A stretch of DNA of 64,000 bases from Chromobacterium sp. ATCC 53434 (GCF_002848345.1 NZ_CP025429.1:2418001-2482000), one strand, 5' to 3'; numbered from the stretch's first letter, positions 37,437 to 46,785 are shown. The notes: generated by a model from the sequence alone, not told the origin. Made by a program: numbers and translations.

Positions 37437-38197
37437 TTGGTGGCCAGTTGAATGATATTGGACAGACCGCGTGGAGAAACACCGATCAGACCCTTGATTT
37501 CATTGGAAAAATGAGAAGAAGACGCATAGCCGTGCTTCAAGGCGACCTGGGTCAGGCTATCCCGCCCCTCGGCGACGTCCAGCAGCGAGCGCGCCATGCG
37601 CCAGTCCCGCAGCTCGGTCTTGGCGGCGGTGCCCAGCGCGTTGCGGCACAAGCGGCGGAAATGCGAATAGGACACGCCGTAACGTTCGCCCAGCTGCTGC
37701 AGCTTGTCGCCGCCGGCGGACTGGGCCAGCAGAAAGCGCACCAGCCAGTAGCTCTCGTTGTGGCGCAGCAGCGCCAGCAGATCGGCGAAGGCCTCGTCCG
37801 GCTGCAGCACCCGGCGCAAAAACCAGTACTCGCAAGCGCGCCTATCGTTCCAGTCCTCGTCGTCGGCCAGCTGCAGCCAGGTCCATCGCGTCTCGCACGC
37901 GCCTTGCGCCACATCGCGCGACTCGTCGACGAAGGCCAGCAGCTTGGTCAGCGCTTCCAGCCGCAACGGGCGAAAGACGACGCTGCCGGAGACGACCGTC
38001 GCTTCCAGACGGTCCAGCAGCAGCAGGCCGCGCCGGCCGGCGGGCAGCTCCACGGTGGCGCCGCCCGATGTCCAGGCCAGGGCCAGGCTGGCCGCCCCTG
38101 CCTGCGGTTGCAACAGCCAGGCCTCCTGGGCGGCCACGCCGCGCTTGGCGGCGGCGCCCAATGTTTCCAGCGGATTCAACACATCGTTGTCTGTCAT
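37433..38197 (-). CDS. invF: InvF-like AraC-family activator
   Basis: The 254-residue product is an AraC-type regulator. The C-terminal helix-turn-helix pair spans about 155-250 (LGERYGVSYSHFRRLCRNAL and SLTQVALKHGYASSSHFSNEIKGLIG). The N-terminal part is the InvF-specific cupin-less regulatory domain. In SPI-1, InvF with SicA turns on the sic-sip operon. It is first in the inv operon, translated into invG by an ATGA overlap. The gap 38198-38341 upstream likely carries its promoter; I see no certain HilA site. Confidence 0.93.
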   Translation of the reverse strand: MTDNDVLNPLETLGAAAKRGVAAQEAWLLQPQAGAASLALAWTSGGATVELPAGRRGLLLLDRLEATVVSGSVVFRPLRLEALTKLLAFVDESRDVAQGACETRWTWLQLADDEDWNDRRACEYWFLRRVLQPDEAFADLLALLRHNESYWLVRFLLAQSAGGDKLQQLGERYGVSYSHFRRLCRNALGTAAKTELRDWRMARSLLDVAEGRDSLTQVALKHGYASSSHFSNEIKGLIGVSPRGLSNIIQLATK

Positions 38198-38341
38198 CTG
38201 TCATGCCCGTTGGCTGGGCTCTAGCTTCGATGACGGACAGTTTCCCGCAGCCTCGCCAAGGAATCCTGATGCAAATCTGATGGTGAACCGAGGTTTGCAT
38301 GATCTGCGTTCAATCGTGCAGGCAAACCCCGGCGGCGGCGC

Positions 38342-40945
38342 CTAGGCGGCGGCCGGCGACTCCGACCAGCCGGGAAAGGCCAGCTTGTCGGCCTGCCACA
38401 GCGGGTACTGTCGCTGCATCAGCTCCTCGAGGGCGGCCTCGGCGCGCGTGAAACCGGCCTCGCCGTCGCCGTGGCCGCGCATCGCCGCGGCGAAGCGCTC
38501 GCCGAAGCCGTCCTGCGGCTGGCGGCGCAGGAAATACTCCGCCTCGGCGCGCACCGCGGAGCCCGGCTCGGCCAACCGGCGGAACAGCCCCTGCAGCGCC
38601 GGCCGCTGATCAAGCCGCAGATCCGGCCAGCGCTCCGCCTCGCCGACGGCCTGCAGATGCAGATAGTGCATCATCGGCGCGCTCAAGCTGTTGTCGCCCC
38701 AGCGCTCGCGCAGCACGACGCCGGCCGACGCCCCGGCGCTCAGCCCCAGCTCCAGCGAAACGCCGGGCTGCAGCGGCACGCCGCCGGACACCGAGAGCGC
38801 GGCCTCGCCGCTGGCCGACACCCGCGACAGCTGCAAGCGGAAGCCGGCCGCTCGCGCCGGGAAATCGGCCTCGCTGTGGTATTGCGGCCGGTAGAAGCGC
38901 AACAGCAGCGTGACGCCGCCGCCAAGCTGGCCGGACAGCGCCGACTGCGCGTCGGCCAGCGCCGCCGGCAAGGCCTCGGCCAGACCATGCGGCGCCAGCT
39001 GCGCCATCAACGCGCCCTTCAGCTTGTCCAGCGCGCCGGCGTCGGCCAGGCTGCCGGACAGCGTCAGGCGCAAGTCCTTGTAATCGCCGGCCCGCACCGG
39101 ATTCAAATGCACCCGCTGACGCTCGACCAGCGTCGCCTCGGCCTTGACGCCCAAGGGACCGATGCCGCCGCCCAGATTCAGCGTGTGGCTGCGCTCGACT
39201 ATCTTGAGCTCCAGCGTGTCGAGGAAGGCCGTCCGCCGGGCCAAGGCCCCGGCGTTGTGGCGGATCGGCGGCGCGCAAAGCCGCGGCGCGATGTCGGCCA
39301 GCGCCTGCGCCGCCGGCGCGGCCTCGGGCCGTTCGGCGGCGGCCACCATCAACGCCGCGTGCGCCAGCGCCATATTGGCCAGCACATCCTCGCGGCTGCG
39401 CCCGCGCCAGCTGTCGGCGATGGAGCGCTCGACCCGCGCCCCGCCCTGACGCTTGCCGATGCCGGCGTCAAGCTGTTGCGCCACCGCGCAGAAATGATCC
39501 AGCTCGGCGGCCAGGCCCTGCACCGCCTTCAGCAAGACCTCCGGCCCGCATTCGCGCAAGGCCCGCGCCGACGCGACGGCGCTCAAACGGCTCAGCGGCC
39601 GCGCGCCGGCGCGGTCGCGCGGGCCGTCGAACAAGGCCTGGGCCTGCGCCTCGATGCCAGCCAGCCGCTGCGCGGCGATTTCCGGATCGCGCGCCGCCTG
39701 CCGCGGCGAGGCCAGCGCGCGCCAATACGGCGTCCAGGCCTTGGCGTGGATGTCGATGCGTTCCACCGAGACGCCGACGCCGGCGCTCAAGCCCGCCGCC
39801 TCGGCGCGCGCGCTGGCGCCGCCCTTGACGCTGACGATGTCGCCGGACGGCACCACCGCCGGACGCGAGCCCGGCAGCGGCGCCGAGGCGTCGCGCTGGC
39901 CCAGCCAGCCCAGCAGCACGCCCAGCCGCTGCTGCTGATCGGCCGCTTGCTGCTGCAGTCGGTGATAATGTTTCAGCTCGTTGCCGTGCCCCGGTCGGAA
40001 CAGCCGGATCAGCGCGCCGACCGCGGCGCGGGCACCCTGGCCCAAGGTATCGCGGCGCGACGCGCGGCCCAGCGTGTCGGCGTTCAGCTTCACGAAGGCG
40101 GTGGCGCTGTCGTATTCCTCGTAGCGCGTGTGCTGCGCCCGCCCGTCGACGCCGCCGGACAGCTTGGCGACGCCGACGCCGCCGCCGATGGCGGCCGAGG
40201 CCGTCGCGGTCTTGCTGCGGTTGCGGAAGACGAAGCCCTCGTCATCATTGTCCACGCTGCGGCCCCAGCCCAGGCCGACATTGAAGCTCGCCTTGGCGCC
40301 GACGCCGCCCTCGCCCAGCCCCAGACCGACGCCGACCGAGCCGCCGACATGGCGCTCGGAGCTGGCGCCGGGACGGTCGAAACGGGCGAACTGCGGCAGC
40401 AGCTGCGTCTCGGCCTCGGAACGCGCCAACTGCGCCCAGGCGGCATGGCCGTGCAAGGCCAGCCGCTCGCTCAATTCGGCCAGCCCCCGACTGATCTCGG
40501 GACGCGGACCGCCGGACGGCAGCAGGCCGGCCAGTTTTTCCATCTGCAACGAGAAGCGCGCGCTTTCGCGAATGTCCAGCGCCGGAGCGGAACCGGCCGC
40601 CAACTGCCGCTGCAGATCCCGCAGCAAAGCCAGCGCCGGCGGCGTTTCAGGCCGGCGCAGCGGCCCGATGCGCAAGGCCTCGACCCAGCGCGGCCGCGCA
40701 GGCGTCTCCAGACTGCTGACGCGCGCCTCCAGCGCCGCCAGCACCCGGCCCACGTCCTGCCGCTGCAAACGCGCGTCGGCCGCGTTCAGCCGCAAGACAT
40801 CCGGCGCGCGCGCCGCCTCCGCCGGCTGACCATGCGCCGATCGCAGCGCGCCCGCCACCCCCGACGCCGCGACGGCGGCCTCGCCCGCCGCCTCCGTCGC
40901 GCCGCTCGGCGCCAAAACCGCTCCCCTGCCTATCGCATCCAGCAT
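38342..40945 (-). CDS. Large putative T3SS effector, beta-rich, unknown function
   Basis: The 867-residue product has no signal peptide or T3SS apparatus match but lies inside the island between invF and the hilA region, so it is probably a secreted substrate. The first 150 residues are Ala-rich and helical, fitting an N-terminal secretion and chaperone-binding region. From about 195 come alternating hydrophobic and small-residue strands (VGVGLGLGEGGVGAKASFNVG, then TATASAAIGGGVGVAKLSGGV), repeated near 580 (LNLGGGIGPLGVKAEATLV) and 735 (ALSVSGGVPLQPGVSLELGL), suggestive of amphipathic beta strands. I do not recognise the family. AvrE-type pore-forming effectors have a comparable look; this is a comparison of pattern only. 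A 124-residue gene lies 16 bases upstream. Confidence 0.7.
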   Translation of the reverse strand: MLDAIGRGAVLAPSGATEAAGEAAVAASGVAGALRSAHGQPAEAARAPDVLRLNAADARLQRQDVGRVLAALEARVSSLETPARPRWVEALRIGPLRRPETPPALALLRDLQRQLAAGSAPALDIRESARFSLQMEKLAGLLPSGGPRPEISRGLAELSERLALHGHAAWAQLARSEAETQLLPQFARFDRPGASSERHVGGSVGVGLGLGEGGVGAKASFNVGLGWGRSVDNDDEGFVFRNRSKTATASAAIGGGVGVAKLSGGVDGRAQHTRYEEYDSATAFVKLNADTLGRASRRDTLGQGARAAVGALIRLFRPGHGNELKHYHRLQQQAADQQQRLGVLLGWLGQRDASAPLPGSRPAVVPSGDIVSVKGGASARAEAAGLSAGVGVSVERIDIHAKAWTPYWRALASPRQAARDPEIAAQRLAGIEAQAQALFDGPRDRAGARPLSRLSAVASARALRECGPEVLLKAVQGLAAELDHFCAVAQQLDAGIGKRQGGARVERSIADSWRGRSREDVLANMALAHAALMVAAAERPEAAPAAQALADIAPRLCAPPIRHNAGALARRTAFLDTLELKIVERSHTLNLGGGIGPLGVKAEATLVERQRVHLNPVRAGDYKDLRLTLSGSLADAGALDKLKGALMAQLAPHGLAEALPAALADAQSALSGQLGGGVTLLLRFYRPQYHSEADFPARAAGFRLQLSRVSASGEAALSVSGGVPLQPGVSLELGLSAGASAGVVLRERWGDNSLSAPMMHYLHLQAVGEAERWPDLRLDQRPALQGLFRRLAEPGSAVRAEAEYFLRRQPQDGFGERFAAAMRGHGDGEAGFTRAEAALEELMQRQYPLWQADKLAFPGWSESPAAA

Positions 40946-40961
40946 GACCGTCTCTCCTCGC

Positions 40962-41336
40962 TCATTCTCCGCGCGCGCCGGCGATGTTCACCGCCAGCGA
41001 CAATGGATTGGCCGCCGACTCCATCCGGCCGCCCAGGACGCCCAGCTTGTCGGCCAGCCCGCTCGCCTCGCGGCGCTCGGCCGGCGCCAGCCGGCCGTCG
41101 CCGCCCATCTGCCGCAGCATGCCGGCCGCCGCGTCCAGCTCCGCGCGCAGTTGCGCCAGACATGCCTGAAACCCGTCCGCGCCGCCGCGCTCGGTCGCCT
41201 CGCGCGCCGACGCGCCTCCAGCGGCCATGCCGACCGTCCGCAGACCGGCGCCCAAGGCGGTGCGCTCCGTGGCCGGCCGCTCGGCCGTCAGTCCCGACAG
41301 GCGCAGCTCGCTCGCGCCCGACACTCCATTCACCAT
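40962..41336 (-). CDS. Small unknown protein upstream of the putative effector
   Basis: The 124-residue product is Ala- and Gly-rich, helical and polar, with no signal peptide and one Cys. LAQLRAELDAAAGMLRQMGGD and GRLAPAERREASGLADKLGVLGGRM resemble the amphipathic helices of T3SS substrates or chaperones. Start ATG 41336 with CAGGAG upstream. It ends 16 bases before the 867-residue gene, so the two form an operon, and this one may be its secretion partner. Identity unknown. It is the first gene divergent from hilA. Confidence 0.6.
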   Translation of the reverse strand: MVNGVSGASELRLSGLTAERPATERTALGAGLRTVGMAAGGASAREATERGGADGFQACLAQLRAELDAAAGMLRQMGGDGRLAPAERREASGLADKLGVLGGRMESAANPLSLAVNIAGARGE

Positions 41337-41440
41337 GCTGATACTCCTGCCCGGCTCAGCCGGAACGACGGTTGGCGCCGGCCCGGACGGACTGGCGAAT
41401 GAGCGTCAAAGTAGCGCAAGGCCCACGCCGGGACTTGCAT

Positions 41441-41469
41441 AAAACGCCAACTGGCTGTTGGCGCTTTTA
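41441..41469. terminator. Bidirectional terminator-like hairpin
   Basis: A 7-bp stem (CGCCAAC with GTTGGCG, loop TGGCT) is flanked by AAAA on the left and CTTTTAA on the right, so it could act on either strand. It lies about 105 bases upstream of the minus-strand small gene and about 370 upstream of hilA; attenuation of either is possible. Confidence 0.5.
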
Positions 41470-41808
41470 AGAGTTTTCCCATTTGTAGCAAGCGGTCCCT
41501 CGCGTAGTATTCCAACTCTAATCTGGATATTTCGTAACCGAATCATCAGCAAGCTGTTCAAATGTAAAGAATCAGACGCCGATCATTCACCCTCGCCATG
41601 GTGCTGGACGATTTTTGCAAGCCGCCAGCGCGGCAGCATAAGTACCATGCGCTATCCGTTTTATGATGTGCCGATAACGACAACAACCAAGACAGATCAC
41701 CCACATATCTATCAGAAGAAAGCACGCCGACAGGACGCACCGCCACGGGGGATGGGCGGCGGACGCGACCAGGGCCGACTCGACTCCGTCGGCCCGTCCG
41801 TACGGTTG

Positions 41809-41825
41809 TTGCGCGCTACGCGCAA
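41809..41825 (+). promoter_or_regulatory. Inverted repeat adjoining the hilA ribosome binding site
   Basis: TTGCGCG-CTA-CGCGCAA is a perfect 7-bp inverted repeat ending directly before the purine-rich AGAGGAACAGGAAG that leads into the hilA ATG at 41839. In the mRNA it would be a stable hairpin abutting the ribosome binding site; as DNA it could also be an operator. Confidence 0.5.
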
Positions 41826-41838
41826 GAGGAACAGGAAG

Positions 41839-43524
41839 ATGGCGTTAAACAACGATGGCTTCATCAATCGACAATTCGTATTCGGCGATTTCGTGCTGCA
41901 GTTCGACGGCGTGCTGACCCACCGTTCGCAACAGATCAGCGTGCCGCCGAAAGAGCTGGCGGTGCTCACCACGCTGCTGGAAGCCGCCGGCGAGCTGGTC
42001 AGCAAGGATGCGTTGCTGGATCGGGCATGGCCCGACGGCGACGTCAACGAGGAGTCGCTGACCCGTTGCATCTACGCGCTGCGCCGCATCCTGCTGGAAG
42101 ACAAGCGCAACCGCTACATCGACACGGTCTACGGCAAGGGCTACCGCTTCTGCCGCCCGGTCGCCGTGGTGTCGCGCCCGACGCCCGCCGCGCAGAAATG
42201 CACGATGGCGGTGCTGCCGTTCCGCACCGACGGCGAGCTGGACGCGCTGGAGTTGCACGGCGCGCTGGTCCAGTGCCTGTCGCGCTATTCCCCGTTCGGC
42301 CTGATCGTGCTGCCGGCCACCATCACCCGCACCGGCGGCGACGTCGCCGACATCATGGCGATGATCGACCAGCTGCGGCCGGATTACTATCTGGCGGGCC
42401 AGGCGCAGCGCAACGGCGACGGCTGGCAGCTGCGGGTGGAGCTGGTGCGCGCCGACGGCCATCAATTGCTGCACCACGAAAGCATCGAGCTCGGCCCCGG
42501 CCAGCACATCGCCACGCTGCAGAGCCGGCTCGCCAGCGTCCTGCCGCAACGCATCCCCGGCCTGCGCTGGAGCCAGGGCAGCTCGCAGCAGCTGGAGTCG
42601 CTGGACATGGCCATCACCTACCTCAACGCCCGCCACGAGATGCAGCGGCACACGCCGTCCAGCCTGCGCCGCGCGCTGGTGCTGCTGCTGCAATGCGCCA
42701 GCAACGCCCCGGGCAGCGCGCTGCCGTATTGCAGCCTGGCCGAGTGCTATCTGGCGCTGGCGCAACTGGGTCTGTTCGATCAGCGGCTGGCGCTGGTCGA
42801 AGCGCAGCTGGCGGTGGACAAGGCGGTGGCGCTGGACGCCGCCAACCCGCAGGCGCTGGGCCTGTTGGCGCTGCTCAGCAGCCTGCGCGGCGAACTGACC
42901 GTCGCCGAGGCGCTGTTCGAACAGGCGCGGCTGCTGGCGCCGGAATCGCTGGACGTCCGCTACTACCACGCCTGGCATTTATTCCTGTCCGGCCGCCTGG
43001 CGCTGGCGCAACAGGCGCTGGACGCCTGCCTGGAGCGCGACCCGTCGCGCATCGCCGCCAGTCTGCTGAAGCTGTGGCTCACCTATTGCGACCACCGCCT
43101 GGACGAGGCGGTGGCGCTGGGCAAGCGCCAGCTGTGCCAATACGGCCAGGAACATCCGGTGTTGCAGAACATGCTGGCGCTGATGCTGGCGCTGCAGGGC
43201 CAGCACGCCCAGGCCGAGGAGCTGGCCGCCGCCGTGCGCGCCGCCGGCGAGGAATGCGGCCTGCTGGCGGTCAACGGCTGTTACATCCGCCTGTGCCGGC
43301 ATGGCGAGGCCGCCGGCGAGGAAATCCAGGACTTCCTGGCGCGGGTGGACTGCCGCCAGGTGCGCTCCGGCCTGCTGCCGCTGATCCTGGCGCTGCACGG
43401 CCTGGAGGCCGCGCAACGCCTGTGGCGGCAATTGCAGGCGGAAAGCTATTTGTGGCTGCGCGCCTCGCAGCAAGACCCGCGTCTGGCCGAGCTGTGCCAG
43501 CCGCGGCTGCCGGAGGCGGCATGA
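41839..43524 (+). CDS. hilA: HilA-like T3SS master regulator
   Basis: The 561-residue product (HilA 553) has an N-terminal OmpR-type winged-helix DNA-binding domain (about 10-112: VFGDFVLQFDG, VPPKELAVLTTLLEAAGELVSKDALL, YIDTVYGKGYRF), then a long alpha-helical part with tetratricopeptide-like units (for example SALPYCSLAECYLALAQLGL). In Salmonella HilA activates the inv and prg operons, and its C. violaceum counterpart is called CilA. Start ATG 41839 with AGGAACAGGAAG upstream. It is followed by iagB with an ATGA overlap, the same pair order as in Salmonella. Confidence 0.95.
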   Translation: MALNNDGFINRQFVFGDFVLQFDGVLTHRSQQISVPPKELAVLTTLLEAAGELVSKDALLDRAWPDGDVNEESLTRCIYALRRILLEDKRNRYIDTVYGKGYRFCRPVAVVSRPTPAAQKCTMAVLPFRTDGELDALELHGALVQCLSRYSPFGLIVLPATITRTGGDVADIMAMIDQLRPDYYLAGQAQRNGDGWQLRVELVRADGHQLLHHESIELGPGQHIATLQSRLASVLPQRIPGLRWSQGSSQQLESLDMAITYLNARHEMQRHTPSSLRRALVLLLQCASNAPGSALPYCSLAECYLALAQLGLFDQRLALVEAQLAVDKAVALDAANPQALGLLALLSSLRGELTVAEALFEQARLLAPESLDVRYYHAWHLFLSGRLALAQQALDACLERDPSRIAASLLKLWLTYCDHRLDEAVALGKRQLCQYGQEHPVLQNMLALMLALQGQHAQAEELAAAVRAAGEECGLLAVNGCYIRLCRHGEAAGEEIQDFLARVDCRQVRSGLLPLILALHGLEAAQRLWRQLQAESYLWLRASQQDPRLAELCQPRLPEAA

Positions 43525-43970
43525 AGCGGACCGCGCTCGGCGCCGCGCTGCTGCTCGGCTCGCTGACCGCCCGCGCCGACTGCTGGGACCGCGCCGGCGC
43601 CGCCTTCAATATCGAACCCGACCTGCTGTACGCCATCGCCCAGCAGGAGTCCGGCCTCAAGCCGGACGCGGTCGGGCGCAATCGGGACGGCAGCCGCGAC
43701 CTGGGCCTGATGCAGATCAACAGCGTCCACCTGCCGCGGCTGCGCGCCATCGGCATAGACGAGAAACGCCTGCTCGGCGACGCCTGCCTGTCGGTCATGG
43801 TCGGCGCTTCCATCCTGGCCGACATGATGAAACGCTACGGCTACTCCTGGGAAGCGGTGGGCGCCTACAACGCCGGTCCGGCGCCGGGCCGCCACCAGCT
43901 GCGCATGCGCTACGCCCGCCAGGTGTGGCAACGCTACCAGCGCTTGCGCGCGCCGACTTCCATTCGCTGA
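43521..43970 (+). CDS. iagB: IagB-like lytic transglycosylase
   Basis: The 149-residue product is the small peptidoglycan-cleaving enzyme that opens the wall for the basal body. It has a signal peptide (residues 1-19), the Glu of AIAQQESGLKPDAVG as catalytic residue, and the GLMQINS and AYNAGPAPG motifs of the goose-lysozyme-like fold. Start ATG 43521 overlaps the hilA stop. The last 14 bases of the gene also open a 100-base direct repeat that recurs 124 bases downstream. Confidence 0.95.
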   Translation: MKRTALGAALLLGSLTARADCWDRAGAAFNIEPDLLYAIAQQESGLKPDAVGRNRDGSRDLGLMQINSVHLPRLRAIGIDEKRLLGDACLSVMVGASILADMMKRYGYSWEAVGAYNAGPAPGRHQLRMRYARQVWQRYQRLRAPTSIR

Positions 43971-44047
43971 TTCGCTTCACCCTTGATATGGCGGCTCCGC
44001 TGGCGACAGCGGCAAGCCGCCATCTTTTTCGCCTCTCCTTCATCAGG
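43946..44047 (+). repeat. Direct repeat copy 1 (end of iagB and its terminator)
   Basis: This stretch, from the last codons of iagB through CCTTCATCAGG, recurs imperfectly at 44070-44167, offset by 120-124 bases. It includes the hairpin terminator of iagB. The two copies together fill most of the 288-base gap before prgH; no gene is seen in that gap. Confidence 0.75.
43988..44029 (+). terminator. Intrinsic terminator of hilA-iagB
   Basis: An outer stem ATGGCGGC/GCCGCCAT (43988-43995 with 44016-44023) encloses an inner stem CCGCTG/CAGCGG, followed by CTTTTTC. It lies 18 bases after iagB. Confidence 0.8.
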
Positions 44048-44069
44048 CGCGGCAACGCCACCCGCGCCT

Positions 44070-44167
44070 GCGCGCGCCGGCTTCCACTCGCGGATTCGCC
44101 TCACCCGCATGGCGGCTCCGCCGACGACGGCGGCAGACCGGCATCTTTATTTTCCCCCTTCATCAGG
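44070..44167 (+). repeat. Direct repeat copy 2, with a decayed second terminator
   Basis: Imperfect copy of 43946-44047 (CTTCCACTCGCGGATTCGCC here, CTTCCATTCGCTGATTCGCT there). The inner stem of the hairpin is kept (44118-44123 with 44128-44133) and is followed by a T-rich stretch, but the outer stem no longer pairs well. It lies about 90 bases before prgH. Confidence 0.7.
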
Positions 44168-44258
44168 ATTGGCCGATTTTCCATCAGGAACTGCCGCGCC
44201 GCCGCCGCTACAGTGGCCATAACGGCGCACGATCGCCATCTCCATCAGTACAGACATC

Positions 44259-45428
44259 ATGGCCGTAGAAGACATCCAAACCTTCGGACCCGACGCCGTC
44301 GTGGTCCGCCTGCTCAACAGCCCGCTGCGCGGCTGCGAATTCCTGTTGCCGCAGGGCCGAACGCTGTTTCTGGTCGGCCCTGAACGCACGCTGGACGGCG
44401 GTGGCGGCGCGCCGCCGGAACTGCCGGCCGACACCCTTTACGTGCCGCTGGAGTACGGCGGCGTCAACTTCGAAGTGATCGTCGACGGCGATCAGGCGAC
44501 GATACGCGAGCTGGGGCCGGACGACGCGGAAGCACGCGTCGTCGACTTCAACCAGGCGCTGGACGTCGGCGCGCTGCAACTGGCGCTGCGTCCGCGCCAC
44601 CAGGACTGGCTGCCGGACGCGCTGAGCGCCCCGGCGCAGCCGGAAGCCGGCGCCGCGCGGGAACCTCGCCGCGGCTGGTGGTGGCTGCCGGCGCTGGCCT
44701 TGGTCCTGGCGGCCGCCGGCGGCGCCTGGTGGCTGTGGAACAGCCCGCAGCGGCAGGCCGCCGAATTGTCGACGCTGCTGGGCGGCAATCCTCAACGCTT
44801 CCGCGTGCTGGATGGCCGCGATGGTCGCTTCTACGTCGCTTCCGCCGATCTGCGCGCCCGTGCCTGGGCCGCCCAGGCGCTGCTGCGCAGCGAGTACCGC
44901 GACAAGGCCCAGGCGCTGGACCCCGGCCAGGAAAACGAACGCATCGCGCGCTGGCTGGCCGACACCCGGCCCGGCCTCGCCTACTACCGCCTGCAACTGG
45001 ACGATCCGCGCCAGCCGCAGCTATGGATCAGCCGGCAGCGCGCGCCGCTGGACGCCCGGGCGCGCCAGCTGCTGTCGCTGCAACTGATGGGGCAATTGCC
45101 TTATGCCTCCCAAGTGGACATCGTCGACATCGACGACGCATCCGCGGCCCAGGCCGCCGAATCCGGCCTGAGCCGCCAGGCGCTGCCCTTCTCCCGCAGC
45201 GCGAACCCGGACAGCGTCACCTTCGTCATCGAAGGCGCGCTGGACGATGGCGAACTGGAACGGGCCCGTCGCTTCGTCGACGGCTACTACCGCCAATGGG
45301 GCGGCCGCTACGTGCAGTTCGCCATCGAACTGAAGGACGACTGGCTCAAGGGCAAGTCCTTCGCCTACGGCAGCCAGGGCTACGTCAAGATGACGGCAGG
45401 CCATTGGTATTTTCCGAAACCCCTCTGA
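44259..45428 (+). CDS. prgH: PrgH/SctD inner-membrane ring protein
   Basis: The 389-residue product (PrgH 392) forms the outer of the two inner-membrane rings. Residues 1-130 are the cytoplasmic FHA-like domain, one membrane segment follows ([21 protein letters not shown], about 138-158), and the rest is the periplasmic ring-building domain ending [18 protein letters not shown]. It opens the needle operon and is 17 bases before prgI. Start ATG 44259. Confidence 0.95.
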   Translation: MAVEDIQTFGPDAVVVRLLNSPLRGCEFLLPQGRTLFLVGPERTLDGGGGAPPELPADTLYVPLEYGGVNFEVIVDGDQATIRELGPDDAEARVVDFNQALDVGALQLALRPRHQDWLPDALSAPAQPEAGAAREPRRGWWWLPALALVLAAAGGAWWLWNSPQRQAAELSTLLGGNPQRFRVLDGRDGRFYVASADLRARAWAAQALLRSEYRDKAQALDPGQENERIARWLADTRPGLAYYRLQLDDPRQPQLWISRQRAPLDARARQLLSLQLMGQLPYASQVDIVDIDDASAAQAAESGLSRQALPFSRSANPDSVTFVIEGALDDGELERARRFVDGYYRQWGGRYVQFAIELKDDWLKGKSFAYGSQGYVKMTAGHWYFPKPL

Positions 45429-45445
45429 AGCAAAGGTGACTCACC

Positions 45446-45697
45446 ATGGCAATCGACATCCCCAGCACCGGCTGGTCCCTCAGCGACATGTCCGGCGAAT
45501 TCGACGACAAGACGGCGTCGCTGCAAGCGGAGCTGAAAACCGCGCTGGCCGACCTGACCGCCAACCCGTCCAATCCGAAAACGCTGGCCGACTACCAGAG
45601 CAAGCTGTCGGAATACAACCTGTACCGCAACGCGCAATCCAACACCATCAAGGTATTCAAGGATATCGACGCGGCCATCATCCAGAACTTCCGCTAA
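45446..45697 (+). CDS. prgI: PrgI/SctF needle protein
   Basis: The 83-residue product is the needle subunit: two helices joined by a PxxP-type turn ([21 protein letters not shown]), and the hydrophobic C-terminus [18 protein letters not shown] matching PrgI. It should be highly expressed and polymerised outside the cell. AAAGGTG upstream serves as a binding site. Confidence 0.96.
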   Translation: MAIDIPSTGWSLSDMSGEFDDKTASLQAELKTALADLTANPSNPKTLADYQSKLSEYNLYRNAQSNTIKVFKDIDAAIIQNFR

Positions 45698-45739
45698 ACC
45701 CGGCGCCGGCCCGGCGCCGGCGGCCCCAGGAGCCGACAC

Positions 45740-46045
45740 ATGCCCACCTTCTCCATCCAGGCGCTGGATGCGATGACACGCCAGGCCTCCGGCATCGCCG
45801 GTCCCGAACGCGACGTCGTATCGCTGGACAACCGACTGATCCAAACCTTCTCCCAATCCGCCGTCGATATCGGCATGGAAAAAGACGCCATCCTGCAACG
45901 GCTGGAACAGCCCGAAGCGCTGAGCAATCCCGCCATGCTGATGGAACTGCAACAGCGCACCTCCAACTACAATCTGGAGGTGTCGATGATCAGCACCCTC
46001 ACCCGCAAGACCGTGGGCGCGGTGGAAAGCCTGCTGCGCTCATGA
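45740..46045 (+). CDS. prgJ: PrgJ/SctI inner rod protein
   Basis: The 101-residue product (PrgJ 101) forms the inner rod that links gate and needle. The C-terminal half ([20 protein letters not shown], then [12 protein letters not shown]) is the family signature. Located between prgI and prgK, overlapping prgK by 4 bases. Confidence 0.95.
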   Translation: MPTFSIQALDAMTRQASGIAGPERDVVSLDNRLIQTFSQSAVDIGMEKDAILQRLEQPEALSNPAMLMELQQRTSNYNLEVSMISTLTRKTVGAVESLLRS

Positions 46046-46785
46046 TGCGCGCCAGCCTGAAAGCCGCGCTGCTGGTGCTGTTGCTGGCCGGCTGCCAGCA
46101 ACAGGACCTGCTGAAGGGCCTGGACCAGCAGCAGGCCAATGAAGTGATCGCCGTGCTGCAACGGCACAATATCGAGGCCGCCAAGACCGATCGCGGCAAG
46201 ACCGGCTTCAGCATCGCCGTGGCCCAGCCCGATTTCGCCGCCGCCGTCGACTGGCTGAAAACCTACAATCTGCCGTCCCGCCCGCGGGTGGAGGTGGCGC
46301 AGATGTTCCCGGCAGACTCGCTGGTCTCGTCGCCGCGCGCCGAGAAGGCCAGGCTGTATTCGGCGATAGAGCAGCGGCTGGAACAATCGCTGCAGACCAT
46401 GGACGGCATCCTGTCCGCGCGCGTGCACGTCAGCTACGATCTGGACGGCGGCGAAGGCGGCAGGGCGGCGGCGCCGATGCATATCTCGGCGCTGGCCGTC
46501 TACGACCGCGATGTCGAAGCCGGCGTCATGATCAACAATATCAAGCGCTTCCTGAAGAACAGCTTCGCCGACGTCGAATACGACAATATCTCGGTGGTGC
46601 TGTCGCGCCGCGACGAAGCCCAGCAGCAGGCGCCGATGCCGGCCGCCGCCGCCAACCCGGCCGGCTCGCTGTGGCTGTTGGCGCTATTGGCCGCCGCCGC
46701 GCTGGCGGCAGCCGGGTTCTGGCTGTGGCGGCAGCGCGGCGACAAGCCGTCGACGCCCGCCACCCCGGAGTCCGGCCATGGCTGA
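46042..46785 (+). CDS. prgK: PrgK/SctJ inner-membrane ring lipoprotein
   Basis: The 247-residue product (PrgK 252) is the inner ring lipoprotein: signal peptide with lipobox LAGC (Cys19 or 18 depending on which of two adjacent ATGs is used), two ring-building domains and a C-terminal membrane segment ([20 protein letters not shown], about 212-231). The first ATG overlaps the prgJ stop (ATGA); the next lies 3 bases later. Start choice between them is open. Confidence 0.95.
   Translation: MMRASLKAALLVLLLAGCQQQDLLKGLDQQQANEVIAVLQRHNIEAAKTDRGKTGFSIAVAQPDFAAAVDWLKTYNLPSRPRVEVAQMFPADSLVSSPRAEKARLYSAIEQRLEQSLQTMDGILSARVHVSYDLDGGEGGRAAAPMHISALAVYDRDVEAGVMINNIKRFLKNSFADVEYDNISVVLSRRDEAQQQAPMPAAAANPAGSLWLLALLAAAALAAAGFWLWRQRGDKPSTPATPESGHG

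Larger units (their letters stand above)
41337..41838. promoter_or_regulatory. Control region between the effector pair and hilA
   Basis: This 502-base region has no convincing gene and is the most AT-rich stretch of the island (about 41460-41720). It must hold the hilA promoter and the promoter of the divergent two-gene operon. It contains a bidirectional terminator-like hairpin (41445-41463) and two further perfect inverted repeats next to hilA (41772-41795 and 41809-41825). An in-frame stretch before the hilA ATG does not look coding. Confidence 0.6.

Noticed and set aside
41458..41838. In-frame extension of hilA by 127 codons
   Set aside because: The stretch contains no HilA-like sequence, overlaps hairpins and AT-rich control DNA, and the ATG at 41839 has the ribosome binding site.
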